DNA from: Pararhizobium_B sp963838155
GTDB lineage: Bacteria; Pseudomonadota; Alphaproteobacteria; Rhizobiales; Rhizobiaceae
Length of the DNA stretch: 64,000 nucleotides
Assembly: GCA_963838155.1 (NCBI GenBank)
Contig: CAWIQE010000004.1
Span: 124,001 to 188,000 of the forward strand
Direction of reading: 5' to 3'
Shown: one piece after another, positions 33,321 through 43,028 of the stretch
How the letters are laid out: every line of letters starts with the position of its first letter
Position numbering within the stretch: position 1 is the stretch's first letter
Notes under the pieces: model-generated
The model's input: the letters and a program-made list of their open reading frames with translations, nothing else
The model's database searches: none
What the model was told of the DNA's origin: nothing
Program-made: the position numbers and the translations under genes

Positions 33321-33422
33321 GAGCGTGTCCGCGTTTCACGGAATCGCGGACACGCTCTATCTCTTTGTTTTTACGCGCTTCCGGACGGAAAACCGGTTTC
33401 CACTTTTCCTGGAAGCGCTCTA
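33319..33422 (+). repeat. dispersed palindromic intergenic repeat, copy C
   Basis: A full copy with H1 arms AGAGCGTGTCCGCG and CGCGGACACGCTCT and an intact H2 module, nearly identical to copy B (loop base T instead of C in H1). It ends 58 bases before the ring-cleaving dioxygenase gene. Confidence 0.88.
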
Positions 33423-33480
33423 GACTGGTCCGATGCCGGCAGGCGACGCGTTTCGCCGCCCGGCCGAAGGGAGGTCCCTC

Positions 33481-34413
33481 ATGCTGACGCAGATCAACGG
33501 TATTCACCATGTCACGGCCATGGCGTCGGATGCGAACCGAAACAATGCCTTCTACACGAAGACGCTCGGGCTCCGGCGCGTCAAGAAGACAGTGAATTTC
33601 GACGCGCCCGACGTCTACCATCTCTATTACGGCGACGAGCGGGGCACGCCGGGGACGATCATGACCTACTTCCCGTTTCCCCGGGCGGCGCGCGGGCGTC
33701 CAGGCACGGGGGAGGTCGGCACGACGATGTTCGCGGTGCCGGAAGGCGCGCTCGACGACTGGCAGGCCCGTCTCGAGGCGGCCGGCGTCACGGGGCTGAA
33801 GCGCGGCAGCGCCTTCGGCGAGCAGCGGCTCGCATTCGCCGGACCGGACGGCGACGGCCTGGCGCTCGTGGAGACCGCGGGCGATGCCCGCGCGCCGTGG
33901 ACGGGGGGCGGCGTCGGGTCCGACCTGGCGATCCGCGGCTTTCGCGGCGCGTCGCTTCGCCTGCGGGACGACGCGCCGACGGCCGAGCTTCTGGCGTTCA
34001 TGGGATATACGGAGGCGGGCCGGGAGGGGGCCGTGCGCCGGCTCGTCCGGGAAGGCGGCAACGGCGCCGACATCGTCGAGATCGACCGCCGGCCGGAGAT
34101 GCCGGCGGCCGGGCAGGGGGCGGGCTCCGTCCATCACATCGCTTTCGCGGTCGCGAACCGCGCCGACCAGCTCGCGGCCCGGGAGGCGCTCGTCGACATC
34201 GGAAACACGGTCACGCCGGTGATCGACCGCGACTATTTCTGGGCCATCTATTTCCGCACGCCGGGCGGCGTGCTTTTCGAGATCGCGACGGCGGAGCCCG
34301 GTTTCGACCGCGACGAGGACGCGGCCCATCTCGGCGAAGAGCTGAAACTGCCGAGTCAACACGAGCACCTGCGCGAGAGACTTGAGACATCGCTCGAACC
34401 CATCGTCGATTGA
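33481..34413 (+). CDS. VOC-family ring-cleaving dioxygenase (MhqO/LinE-like)
   Basis: A 310-residue protein with two vicinal-oxygen-chelate modules. Metal ligands are expected at the His in INGIHHVTAMASD, the His in AGSVHHIAFAV, and the Glu in GGVLFEIATAEPGF. Homologues such as MhqO and MhqA in Bacillus and hydroquinone dioxygenases open hydroquinone-type rings. ATG 33481 follows GGGAGG. It is 10 bases before an esterase gene resembling MhqD, which reproduces the MhqO-MhqD quinone-detoxification pairing. Confidence 0.88.
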   Translation: MLTQINGIHHVTAMASDANRNNAFYTKTLGLRRVKKTVNFDAPDVYHLYYGDERGTPGTIMTYFPFPRAARGRPGTGEVGTTMFAVPEGALDDWQARLEAAGVTGLKRGSAFGEQRLAFAGPDGDGLALVETAGDARAPWTGGGVGSDLAIRGFRGASLRLRDDAPTAELLAFMGYTEAGREGAVRRLVREGGNGADIVEIDRRPEMPAAGQGAGSVHHIAFAVANRADQLAAREALVDIGNTVTPVIDRDYFWAIYFRTPGGVLFEIATAEPGFDRDEDAAHLGEELKLPSQHEHLRERLETSLEPIVD

Positions 34414-34423
34414 GGAGACACCC

Positions 34424-35047
34424 ATGCTCAGGCAGTCCGACTATCACTTCCGGGAGGAGCGGACCGGCGAGGCGGACGCGCCGCTTCTCTTCGTCTTCCA
34501 CGGCACCGGCGGCGACGAGAACCAGATCTTCGACCTCGCCCGCTCGACGCTGCCTTCGGCCGACGTCATCGCGCCGCGCGGCGACATCATGGAGGACGGC
34601 CGGCTCCGGCGCTTCTTCCGGCGGGAGAGCGAGCAGGTCTACGACATGGAGGACGTCCACCGGCAGAAGAAGCGCATGGCGAGCTTCGTCGCGGCGCAGA
34701 TCGAGCGCATGGGCGCCCGGCGCGTGCTGGCGATCGGCTACTCCAACGGCGCCAACATCATCGCCATCACGATGATGCAGGATCCGACGCTATTCGACGC
34801 GGCCGTGCTGATGCATCCCCTGATCCCGTTCGACCCCGAGCCGCAGCCGGGGCTGGCGGGACGGGGCGTGCTGATCACCGCCGGGCGCCGCGACACGATC
34901 TGCTCCGTCCCGAACACGGAGCGGCTGGAGACATGGCTGCGCGGCCAGGGCGCCGACGTCGAGACCCTGTGGCACGAGGGTGGGCACGAGATCCGCCAGG
35001 AGGAGATCGATGCGGCCCGCCGATTCTTCGACGTCCAGGCGGCCTGA
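34424..35047 (+). CDS. alpha/beta hydrolase, carboxylesterase/phospholipase family (MhqD-like)
   Basis: A 207-residue serine hydrolase: oxyanion region LLFVFHGTGGDENQ, nucleophile serine in AIGYSNGAN, acid residue in TAGRRDTICS and histidine in WHEGGHEIRQEE. MLRQSDYHF at 34424 is the likely start. It is paired with the upstream ring-cleaving dioxygenase, as mhqD is with mhqO in Firmicutes, suggesting hydrolysis of a ring-opened or esterified quinone product. The true substrate is unknown. Confidence 0.88.
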   Translation: MLRQSDYHFREERTGEADAPLLFVFHGTGGDENQIFDLARSTLPSADVIAPRGDIMEDGRLRRFFRRESEQVYDMEDVHRQKKRMASFVAAQIERMGARRVLAIGYSNGANIIAITMMQDPTLFDAAVLMHPLIPFDPEPQPGLAGRGVLITAGRRDTICSVPNTERLETWLRGQGADVETLWHEGGHEIRQEEIDAARRFFDVQAA

Positions 35048-35178
35048 CGCCGCCTCCCGGCGCGGCGGCGGCCGCGCGGCCGGTGCGGGGACACTTGAAA
35101 ATCGGCCGGCGCCGGGCGAAGAAGCAACATTCCGGCGGCCGGACCCCGGTGGGCCTTCGGCGTGAGAAAGGACGGTTG

Positions 35179-36126
35179 ATGGCAAGGCGGACGGAGCAGG
35201 GATCGCGACTCGACGAAGCGGCGAGGGCCGGATGGCTCTACTACGTCGCCGGGCGGACGCAGGACGAGATCGCGTCCGCGATGGGCATCTCCCGGCAGTC
35301 GGCCCAGCGTCTCGTTTCCCTGGCGGTCTCGGGAGGGCTGGTCAAGGTCCGCCTCGACCACCCGATCGCGCAGTGCCTGGAACTGGCGGAGAGGCTGCGC
35401 GAGACGCGGCAGCTCAAGCATTGCGAGGTGGTGCCGAGCGATCCGATGTCGACGTCGACCACGACGGGCCTCGCCGAGGCGGGGGCGGCGGAGATCGAAC
35501 GCTGGCTCAGGCAGGCCGACCCTCTCATCATGGCGGTGGGCACCGGGCGCACGCTCAAGGCGGCCATCGACCAGCTGCCGCCGATGGAGTGCCCGCAGCA
35601 TCGGATCGTATCGCTGACCGGCAATATCGGACCGGACGGGTCGGCGGCCTACTACAACGTCATCTTCTCCATGGCCGACGCGGTGAAGGCGCGCCACTTC
35701 CCCATGCCGCTGCCGGTGTTCGTTTCCTCGGCGGAGGAGCGCCGGCTGCTCCACCAGCAGGCGATGATCCGCTCCACTCTCTCGCTGGCGGCCAAGGCCG
35801 ACGTCACCTTCGTCGGCATCGGCGAACTCGGCCCCTCGGCGCCGCTGCGTCTAGACGGCTTCCTCGACGAAGGCGAAATCGCGGACCTCGAGGCGGCCGG
35901 CGCCGTCGGGGAAATCTGCGGCTGGGTCTTCGATGCGGACGGCCGACTCCTCGACGGCATCACCCGCAAGAGCGTCGCCAGCGCGCCTATCCCGCCGCGG
36001 GAGACGTCGGTCGTGACGGCGATCGCCATGGGCGGCAAGAAGACGAAGGCGATCGCCGCGGCGCTCAGCGGCCGGCTCGTCAACGGGCTGATCACCGACG
36101 AGGCGACGGCGCGCGCGCTTCTTTAG
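35179..36126 (+). CDS. SorC/DeoR-type sugar-binding transcriptional regulator of the polyol operon
   Basis: A 315-residue regulator: N-terminal helix-turn-helix near residues 25-50 (RTQDEIASAMGISRQSAQRL), followed by a phosphosugar-isomerase-like effector domain (MAVGTGRTLKAAIDQL, SLTGNIGPDGSAAYYN). SorC-family proteins sense phosphorylated sugars or polyols. It is immediately upstream of, and co-oriented with, the polyol ABC transporter and dehydrogenases, and the 249-base intergenic region holds palindromes suitable as its operator. ATG 35179 follows AAAGGA. It may act as activator or repressor. Confidence 0.9.
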   Translation: MARRTEQGSRLDEAARAGWLYYVAGRTQDEIASAMGISRQSAQRLVSLAVSGGLVKVRLDHPIAQCLELAERLRETRQLKHCEVVPSDPMSTSTTTGLAEAGAAEIERWLRQADPLIMAVGTGRTLKAAIDQLPPMECPQHRIVSLTGNIGPDGSAAYYNVIFSMADAVKARHFPMPLPVFVSSAEERRLLHQQAMIRSTLSLAAKADVTFVGIGELGPSAPLRLDGFLDEGEIADLEAAGAVGEICGWVFDADGRLLDGITRKSVASAPIPPRETSVVTAIAMGGKKTKAIAAALSGRLVNGLITDEATARALL

Positions 36127-36261
36127 TCTAGATCGGGACGATCCGGAACCGGTTCTCGCGCTCCGGACGGCCTGGCTGATTTTCCGGTGTTGCCGGGCCC
36201 CCCTCCCATTCCCCAAAATGGACCGGTCCGACGGCCGTCGCCGCCGGGCGGCGCGGCGCGC

Positions 36262-36278
36262 TTGCTGCGTCGCAGCAA
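36262..36278. promoter_or_regulatory. perfect palindrome TTGCTGC-N3-GCAGCAA, candidate regulator operator
   Basis: A seven-base perfect inverted repeat with three-base centre lies 98 bases before the polyol binding-protein gene and 136 bases after the regulator stop. Its size suits a SorC/DeoR-type dimer site. Confidence 0.5.
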
Positions 36279-36288
36279 CGATTCCGGC

Positions 36289-36317
36289 TTGACTCGGGAG
36301 GTCAAAAAATGAGTAAT
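36289..36317 (+). promoter_or_regulatory. polyol operon promoter overlapping TTGAC-N7-GTCAA palindrome
   Basis: TTGACT (36289-36294), a 17-base spacer and AGTAAT (36312-36317) form a plausible promoter. The -35 box is one arm of the palindrome TTGAC-TCGGGAG-GTCAA (36289-36305), so a bound regulator would compete with or contact RNA polymerase. An imperfect repeat GAGTAATTGCC/GGCAAATGCTC (36311-36341, 9 of 11 matches) follows. Confidence 0.45.
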
Positions 36318-36375
36318 TGCCCATAACCAAGGCAAATGCTCGTTTTGGTGACGCAGCTTTATGGGAGGCTATCTT

Positions 36376-37689
36376 ATGAGATTCAAGACGCTGTTGCTCG
36401 GCGCCTGCGCAGCCGTGGGTTTTGCAACCTGCGCGAACGCCGTAACCCTGACGATCGCCACCGTGAACAACGGTGACATGATCCGCATGCAGAAGCTGAC
36501 GGACGACTTCAAGAAGAAGAACCCCGACATCGACCTGAAGTGGGTGACCCTCGAGGAGAACGTCCTCCGCCAGCGCGTGACGACCGACATCGCGACGCAT
36601 GGCGGCCAGTACGACGTGATGACGATCGGCAACTACGAGGTGCCGATCTGGGCCAAGCAGAAATGGCTGGTGCCGCTCAACGATCTCGCCAAGGACTTCG
36701 ACGAGGCGGACCTGCTTCCGGCCATCAAGCAGTCGCTGTCCTACGACAACACGCTCTACGCCTCGCCCTTCTACGGCGAGAGCGCGATGACGATGTACCG
36801 GACCGACCTGTTCAAGAAGGCCGGGCTCGAGATGCCCGAGAGCCCGACCTGGGACTTCATCAAGAAGGCGGCCGACAAGATCACCGACAAGAAGGACGGG
36901 ATCTACGGCATCTGCCTGCGCGGCAAGGCCGGCTGGGGCGAGAACATGGCCTTCGTCACCGCGCTGGCCAACGCCTTCGGCGCGCGCTGGTTCGACGAGA
37001 ACTGGAAGCCCCAGTTCGACACCAAGCCGTGGCAGGAGGCCGCCAAGTTCTACGTCGACCTGATCAAGAACGACGGACCTCCCGGGGCGTCGTCCAACGG
37101 CTTCAACGAGAACCTCGCGCTCTTCCAGTCCGGCAAGTGCGGCATGTGGATGGACGCGACGGTCGCGGCATCCTTCATCTCCGACCCCAAGCAGTCGAAG
37201 GTGGCCGACTCGGTCGGGTTCGCGCTGTTCCCGACCCATGGCGACCTGAAGAACCACGGCAACTGGCTGTGGTCCTGGAGCCTCGCCATCCCGGCCGGAT
37301 CGAAGAACGTCGACGCCGCCAAGAAGTTCATCGACTGGGCGACGAACAAGGACTACGAGAAGCTCGTGGCGAGCAAGGACGGCTGGGCCGCCGTTCCGCC
37401 CGGCACCCGCAAGTCGCTCTACGAGAACGAGGAGTACCAGAAGGCCGCTCCGTTCGCCGCCATAACGCTTAAGGCGATGCAGGCGGCGGATACCCAGCAT
37501 CCTTCGGTGCAGAAGGTGCCGTATACCGGCGGCCAGTTCGTCTCCATCCCCGAGTTCCAGGGCATCGGCACGGCTGTCGGCCAGCAGTTCTCCGCCGCGG
37601 TCGCGGGCCAGGAGAGCGTCGACCAGGCGCTCAAGAACGCCCAGCAGCTGACCACCCGCGAAATGACGAAGGCGGGCTACATCAAGTAG
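36376..37689 (+). CDS. smoE: polyol ABC importer substrate-binding protein (SmoE-like)
   Basis: A 437-residue type II periplasmic binding protein of the sugar/polyol class. Signal peptide MRFKTLLLGACAAVGFATCA with cleavage near ANA-VTL (about residue 22). The region LTIATVNNGDMIRMQKLTDD and later YASPFYGESAMTMYRTDLF are typical of sorbitol/mannitol-binding SmoE/MtlE proteins. GGGAGG lies seven bases before ATG 36376. It is separated from the permease genes by a perfect 12-base-pair hairpin. Likely ligands are sorbitol, mannitol or related alditols, as judged by the dehydrogenases downstream. Confidence 0.9.
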   Translation: MRFKTLLLGACAAVGFATCANAVTLTIATVNNGDMIRMQKLTDDFKKKNPDIDLKWVTLEENVLRQRVTTDIATHGGQYDVMTIGNYEVPIWAKQKWLVPLNDLAKDFDEADLLPAIKQSLSYDNTLYASPFYGESAMTMYRTDLFKKAGLEMPESPTWDFIKKAADKITDKKDGIYGICLRGKAGWGENMAFVTALANAFGARWFDENWKPQFDTKPWQEAAKFYVDLIKNDGPPGASSNGFNENLALFQSGKCGMWMDATVAASFISDPKQSKVADSVGFALFPTHGDLKNHGNWLWSWSLAIPAGSKNVDAAKKFIDWATNKDYEKLVASKDGWAAVPPGTRKSLYENEEYQKAAPFAAITLKAMQAADTQHPSVQKVPYTGGQFVSIPEFQGIGTAVGQQFSAAVAGQESVDQALKNAQQLTTREMTKAGYIK

Positions 37690-37715
37690 TCCCTCCAGGG
37701 ACTGCCGAGAGGCCA

Positions 37716-37743
37716 CGGGCCGCCGCGAGGACGCGGCGGCCCG
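37716..37743 (+). terminator. perfect 12-bp hairpin between binding-protein and permease genes
   Basis: CGGGCCGCCGCG (37716-37727) and CGCGGCGGCCCG (37732-37743) pair perfectly around AGGA. There is no U-run. It is expected to protect the 3' end of the binding-protein message and reduce read-through into the permeases, as known for malE-malF-type operons. Confidence 0.7.
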
Positions 37744-37899
37744 GACATCCCGAGGCAAAGACCGCTCAAGGCGACGTCCTCGCCACCGCCCGAGAACCCT
37801 TCCGCAAACGGGGCGGCAGGCAATTCGCCGGCAAGCGCTTGATCGATCTTTACTCCGGTGGGACCCTTGTCGGCCCATGTGACTACGGGAGGGGAATCC

Positions 37900-38772
37900 A
37901 TGGCAACGATCCACACCAAGTCCGCCGCCCGGCTGATGATGTCGCCGGCGGTGATCCTGCTTTTGATCTGGATGGCCGTGCCGCTGGCCATGACGATCTA
38001 CTACTCGTTCCTCAACTACAACCTGCTGATGCCCGGTGCGCACAATTTCATCGGCTTCACCAACTACAGCTACTTCCTGACGGATCCGGCCTTCCTGTCG
38101 TCGATCTGGAACACCTTGCTGCTCGTCGGCGGGGTGTTGCTGATCACGGTGATCGGCGGCATCGCGCTGGCGCTTCTGATCGACCAGCCGATGTTCGGGC
38201 AGGGGATCGTGCGCATCCTGGTGATCGCGCCGTTCTTCGTGATGCCGACGGTCTCGGCGCTGGTGTGGAAGAACATGTTCATGAACCCGGTCAACGGGCT
38301 CTTCGCCTGGATCGCGCATCTCTTCGGCATGCAGCCGATCGACTGGCTGGCGCAGGTGCCGCTGCTGTCGATCGTCATCATCGTCGCCTGGGGCTGGCTT
38401 CCCTTCGCCACGCTGATCATCCTGACGGCGCTGCAGTCGCTCGACGAGGAGCAGAAGGAGGCCGCCGAGATGGACGGCGCCGGCATCGTGTCGACCTTCA
38501 TCTACATCACTTTGCCGCATCTCGCGCGCGCCATCACGGTCGTCGTGCTCATCCAGACGATCTTCCTGCTCTCGGTCTTCGCCGAGATCCTGGTGACGAC
38601 CAATGGCGGGCCGGGGACGCAGAGCACCAACCTGACCTATCTCGTCTACTCGCAGGCGCTGCTGCAGTTCGACGTCGGCGGCGCGTCGGCGGGCGGCATC
38701 GTCGCGGTCATCCTGGCGAACATCGTCGCCGTCTTCCTCATCCGCCTCGTCGGCAAGAACCTGGAGGCCTGA
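37900..38772 (+). CDS. smoF: polyol ABC importer permease 1 (SmoF-like)
   Basis: A 290-residue MalF-type permease with six predicted membrane helices. The cytoplasmic EAA loop is EEQKEAAEMDGAGIVSTFIY near residue 195. ATG 37900 (MATIHTKS) follows GGGAGGGG; an upstream GTG/ATG at 37858 gives a longer but unconvincing N-terminus. It is three bases before the next permease. Confidence 0.92.
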   Translation: MATIHTKSAARLMMSPAVILLLIWMAVPLAMTIYYSFLNYNLLMPGAHNFIGFTNYSYFLTDPAFLSSIWNTLLLVGGVLLITVIGGIALALLIDQPMFGQGIVRILVIAPFFVMPTVSALVWKNMFMNPVNGLFAWIAHLFGMQPIDWLAQVPLLSIVIIVAWGWLPFATLIILTALQSLDEEQKEAAEMDGAGIVSTFIYITLPHLARAITVVVLIQTIFLLSVFAEILVTTNGGPGTQSTNLTYLVYSQALLQFDVGGASAGGIVAVILANIVAVFLIRLVGKNLEA

Positions 38773-38775
38773 GCC

Positions 38776-39606
38776 ATGGCACGCGCAGTCAGCAACCGGC
38801 GCAAGTGGACGTTCACAGTCATCGCCTGGATCATCGCGCTCCTGATCTTCTTCCCGATCCTTTGGACGTTCCTGACGTCGTTCAAGACGGAGGGCGAGGC
38901 GGTGTCCGTTCCGCCGTCCTTCCTGTTCTTCCACTGGACGACGGAGAACTACGCGGAGGTCTGGGACCGCTCCAACTACGTGCTCTATTTCTACAATTCG
39001 GTGGTCATCTCGGTCGGCTCGACGATCATCGGGCTGATCATCTCGGTGCCCGCGGCCTGGGCGATGGCGTTCTCGCCGACCAAGCACACCAAGGACGTCC
39101 TGATGTGGATGCTGTCCACCAAGATGCTGCCGGCCGTCGGCGTGCTGGTGCCGATCTACCTGATCTTCAAGAACACCGGGCTGCTCGACACCCGCACCGG
39201 CCTCGTCATCGTCATGACGATGATCAACCTGCCGATCATCGTGTGGATGCTGTTCACCTACTTCAAGGAAATCCCGAACGACATCCTCGAAGCCGCCCGG
39301 ATGGACGGCGCGACGCTCGGCAAGGAGCTGATCTACATCCTGACGCCGATGGCGATCCCGGGCATCGCCTCGACGCTGCTCCTCAACATCATCCTGGCTT
39401 GGAACGAGGCGTTCTGGACGCTCAACCTGACGGCGGCGAACGCCGGTCCGCTGACGGCCTTCATCGCCTCGTTCTCCGCGCCCGAGGGCCTCTTCTACGC
39501 CAAGCTCTCGGCGGCCTCGACCATGGCGATCGCGCCCATCCTGATCATGGGCTGGTTCAGCCAAAAGCAACTCGTCCGCGGCCTGACGTTCGGCGCGGTG
39601 AAATAG
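38776..39606 (+). CDS. smoG: polyol ABC importer permease 2 (SmoG-like)
   Basis: A 276-residue MalG-type permease: basic start MARAVSNRRKWTF, six helices, and the EAA loop IPNDILEAARMDGATLGKEL near residue 180. It forms the translocation channel with the preceding permease and is followed 13 bases later by the ATPase gene. Confidence 0.92.
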   Translation: MARAVSNRRKWTFTVIAWIIALLIFFPILWTFLTSFKTEGEAVSVPPSFLFFHWTTENYAEVWDRSNYVLYFYNSVVISVGSTIIGLIISVPAAWAMAFSPTKHTKDVLMWMLSTKMLPAVGVLVPIYLIFKNTGLLDTRTGLVIVMTMINLPIIVWMLFTYFKEIPNDILEAARMDGATLGKELIYILTPMAIPGIASTLLLNIILAWNEAFWTLNLTAANAGPLTAFIASFSAPEGLFYAKLSAASTMAIAPILIMGWFSQKQLVRGLTFGAVK

Positions 39607-39619
39607 GGAGGGGCCTGAA

Positions 39620-40617
<998 letters not shown>

Positions 40618-40621
<4 letters not shown>

Positions 40622-41391
40622 ACCGGCTGGCCGGCAAGACGGCCCTGATCACCGGGGCGGCCCGCGGCATCGGCCGCGCCTTCGCGGAGGCCTATGCGCG
40701 CGAAGGCGCGACGGTGGCGATCGGCGACATCAACATGGAGCGCGCATCGGCGGCGGCCGGGGAGATCGGCTCCGGATGCTTCGCCGTCGAGATGGACGTG
40801 ACGCGGCAGGCCTCCATCGACGCGGCGGTCGCGGCGGTCGAGGCGCGCCGGGGCGGGATCGACATCCTCGTCAACAACGCGGCGATCTTCGACCTGGCGC
40901 CGATCGTCGAGATCACCCGCGAGAGCTACGAGCGGGTGTTCGCGATCAACGTCGCGGGCATGCTCTTCACCATGCAGGCGGTGGCGAAATCGATGATCGC
41001 CCGGGGCAGGGGCGGCAAGATCATCAACATGGCGAGCCAGGCCGGACGGCGCGGCGAGCCGCTGGTGGCGATCTACTGCGCCTCGAAGGCCGCCGTCATC
41101 AGCCTGACGCAGTCGGCCGGGCTGAACCTCGTCAAGGACGGGATCAACGTCAATGCGATCGCGCCCGGGGTGGTCGACGGCGAGCACTGGGACGGGGTGG
41201 ACGCGCTCTTCGCCAAATACGAGAACCGGCCGCTCGGCGAGAAGAAGAGGCTCGTCGGCGAGGCCGTGCCCTACGGGCGCATGGGGACGGCGCAGGACCT
41301 CGTCGGCATGGCCGTCTTCCTCGCCTCCTCGGAGGCCGACTACATCGTCGCCCAGACCTACAATGTCGACGGCGGGCAGTGGATGAGTTGA
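40618..41391 (+). CDS. smoS: sorbitol (L-iditol 2-) dehydrogenase, short-chain dehydrogenase family
   Basis: A 257-residue SDR oxidoreductase. The NAD-binding TGAARGIG motif (about residues 12-19), NNAAI, and catalytic Ser/Tyr/Lys in NMASQAGRRG and YCASKAA are all present. Sequence and operon position match SmoS, which oxidises sorbitol to fructose or galactitol to tagatose. It overlaps smoK by four bases. Confidence 0.9.
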
Positions 41392-41464
41392 CCCTCCCGC
41401 CGGCCCGCGACGGCCGGCCGGTGCCGCCGCCCAAGTTGGAACCCGCAAGGGAGCTCGAAAGACA

Positions 41465-42943
41465 ATGCCTACCAAGCTGTCGCTCGCCACACTCGACGCC
41501 GTCTCGAAGACGGCGGCCGTCCCGCACTATGCGCGCGAGGGCCTCAGTCCCGGCATCGTGCATTTCGGGGTGGGCAATTTCCACCGGGCCCACCAGGCCG
41601 TCTATCTCGACGACCTCTTCAATACCGGGCGCGACCACGACTGGGCGCTGATCGGCGCCGGGGTGCTGCCCTCGGACGAGGCCATGCGGCAGAAGCTCGA
41701 GGCGCAGGACTGGCTGACGACAGTCGTCGAGCAGGACAACGACCGGTCCGCGGCCCGCATCACCGGCGCGATGATCGGGTTTCTCTCGCCCGACGACAAG
41801 GCGGCGATCGTCGCCCGGCTCGCCGATCCGGCGATCCGCATCGTCTCGCTGACGATCACGGAAGGCGGCTATTTCATCGATCCGGCGACGGGCGTGTTCG
41901 ATCCGACCTATCCGGACATCGCCCATGACGGCGGCAATCTCGATGCGCCGAAGACCGTGTTCGGGCTCATCGTCGCCGGCCTGAAGGCGCGCCGGGAGGC
42001 CGGGACCGTGCCGTTCACGGTCATGTCCTGCGACAACATTCCGGGCAATGGCGAGGTCGCGCGGGACGCCGTGGCCGGCCTCGCCGATCTCGCCGATCCC
42101 GCTCTCGGCGCGTGGATCCGCGAGGCGGTGGCCTTCCCGAACGGCATGGTCGACCGCATCACGCCGGCCACCGGGGAGCGCGAGCTGAAGATCGCCTCGG
42201 AGGAGTTCGGCATCGACGACAACTTCCCGGTCTTCTGCGAAGAGTTCCGGCAATGGGTGCTCGAGGACCATTTCTGCGCGGGGCGCCCGGCCTTCGAGGC
42301 GGCCGGCGTGACGATGACGAAGGACGTGGAGCCCTACGAGCGGATGAAGATCCGCATCCTCAACGGCGGCCACGCGATCATCGCCTATCCGTCGGGCCTG
42401 CTCGACATTCATTTCGTCCACGAGGCCATGGAGGATCCGCTCGTCGTGCGGTTCCTCGAAAAGATCGAGACGGAGGAGATCATCCCGATCGTGCCGAAGG
42501 TGCCCGACACGGACCTCGGCGACTATTTCGCCAAGGTGAAGCACCGCTTCGCCAACCCGAAGATCGGCGACACGATCCGGCGGCTGTGCCTCGACGGCTC
42601 CAACCGGCAGCCGAAATTCATCCTGCCGTCGACGGCCGACCGGCTGCGGCAGGGCCTGCCGATCCCCGGGCTGGCGCTCGAATCGGCGCTGTGGTGCCGC
42701 TACTGCTACGGCGAGACCGAGAGCGGCCGCGAGATCGCCCCGAACGATCCCAACTGGGACCGCCTGCAAACCCACGCGCGGGCCGCGAAGGACGACCCGA
42801 CGGCCTTCCTCGCCATGGAGGACATCTTCGGCGAGGTCGGCCGCTCGGAGATCTTCCGCAAGGCCTTCGCCCGCTCGCTGCGGGCGCTCTGGGCCGACGG
42901 GACGCGCGAGACGCTGGAGCGGTATCTGGCGGGCAAACTCTGA
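41465..42943 (+). CDS. mtlK: mannitol 2-dehydrogenase family polyol dehydrogenase
   Basis: A 492-residue long-chain polyol dehydrogenase that oxidises mannitol to fructose or arabitol to xylulose with NAD. The N-terminal VHFGVGNFHRAHQAVYLDDL and the catalytic K-x4-N-x2-H pattern in MKIRILNGGHAII are diagnostic. Length is normal for MtlK. It sits 73 bases after smoS, matching the smoEFGK-smoS-mtlK order of rhizobia and Rhodobacter. Fructose produced would need a fructokinase not seen here. Confidence 0.93.
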   Translation: MPTKLSLATLDAVSKTAAVPHYAREGLSPGIVHFGVGNFHRAHQAVYLDDLFNTGRDHDWALIGAGVLPSDEAMRQKLEAQDWLTTVVEQDNDRSAARITGAMIGFLSPDDKAAIVARLADPAIRIVSLTITEGGYFIDPATGVFDPTYPDIAHDGGNLDAPKTVFGLIVAGLKARREAGTVPFTVMSCDNIPGNGEVARDAVAGLADLADPALGAWIREAVAFPNGMVDRITPATGERELKIASEEFGIDDNFPVFCEEFRQWVLEDHFCAGRPAFEAAGVTMTKDVEPYERMKIRILNGGHAIIAYPSGLLDIHFVHEAMEDPLVVRFLEKIETEEIIPIVPKVPDTDLGDYFAKVKHRFANPKIGDTIRRLCLDGSNRQPKFILPSTADRLRQGLPIPGLALESALWCRYCYGETESGREIAPNDPNWDRLQTHARAAKDDPTAFLAMEDIFGEVGRSEIFRKAFARSLRALWADGTRETLERYLAGKL

Positions 42944-43028
42944 TCCGCCGGGCGGCGGGCGACGAAAGGGCACCTCTCTCCATGAATTTCGGCGTCGAAC
43001 GGCACGGCTGGACGGTGGGGACGTAGCG

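Noticed and set aside
33251..33422. Possible CRISPR-like array from closely spaced repeats
   Set aside because: There are only one and a half copies of a palindromic element with no regular spacers, and the same element occurs dispersed elsewhere.
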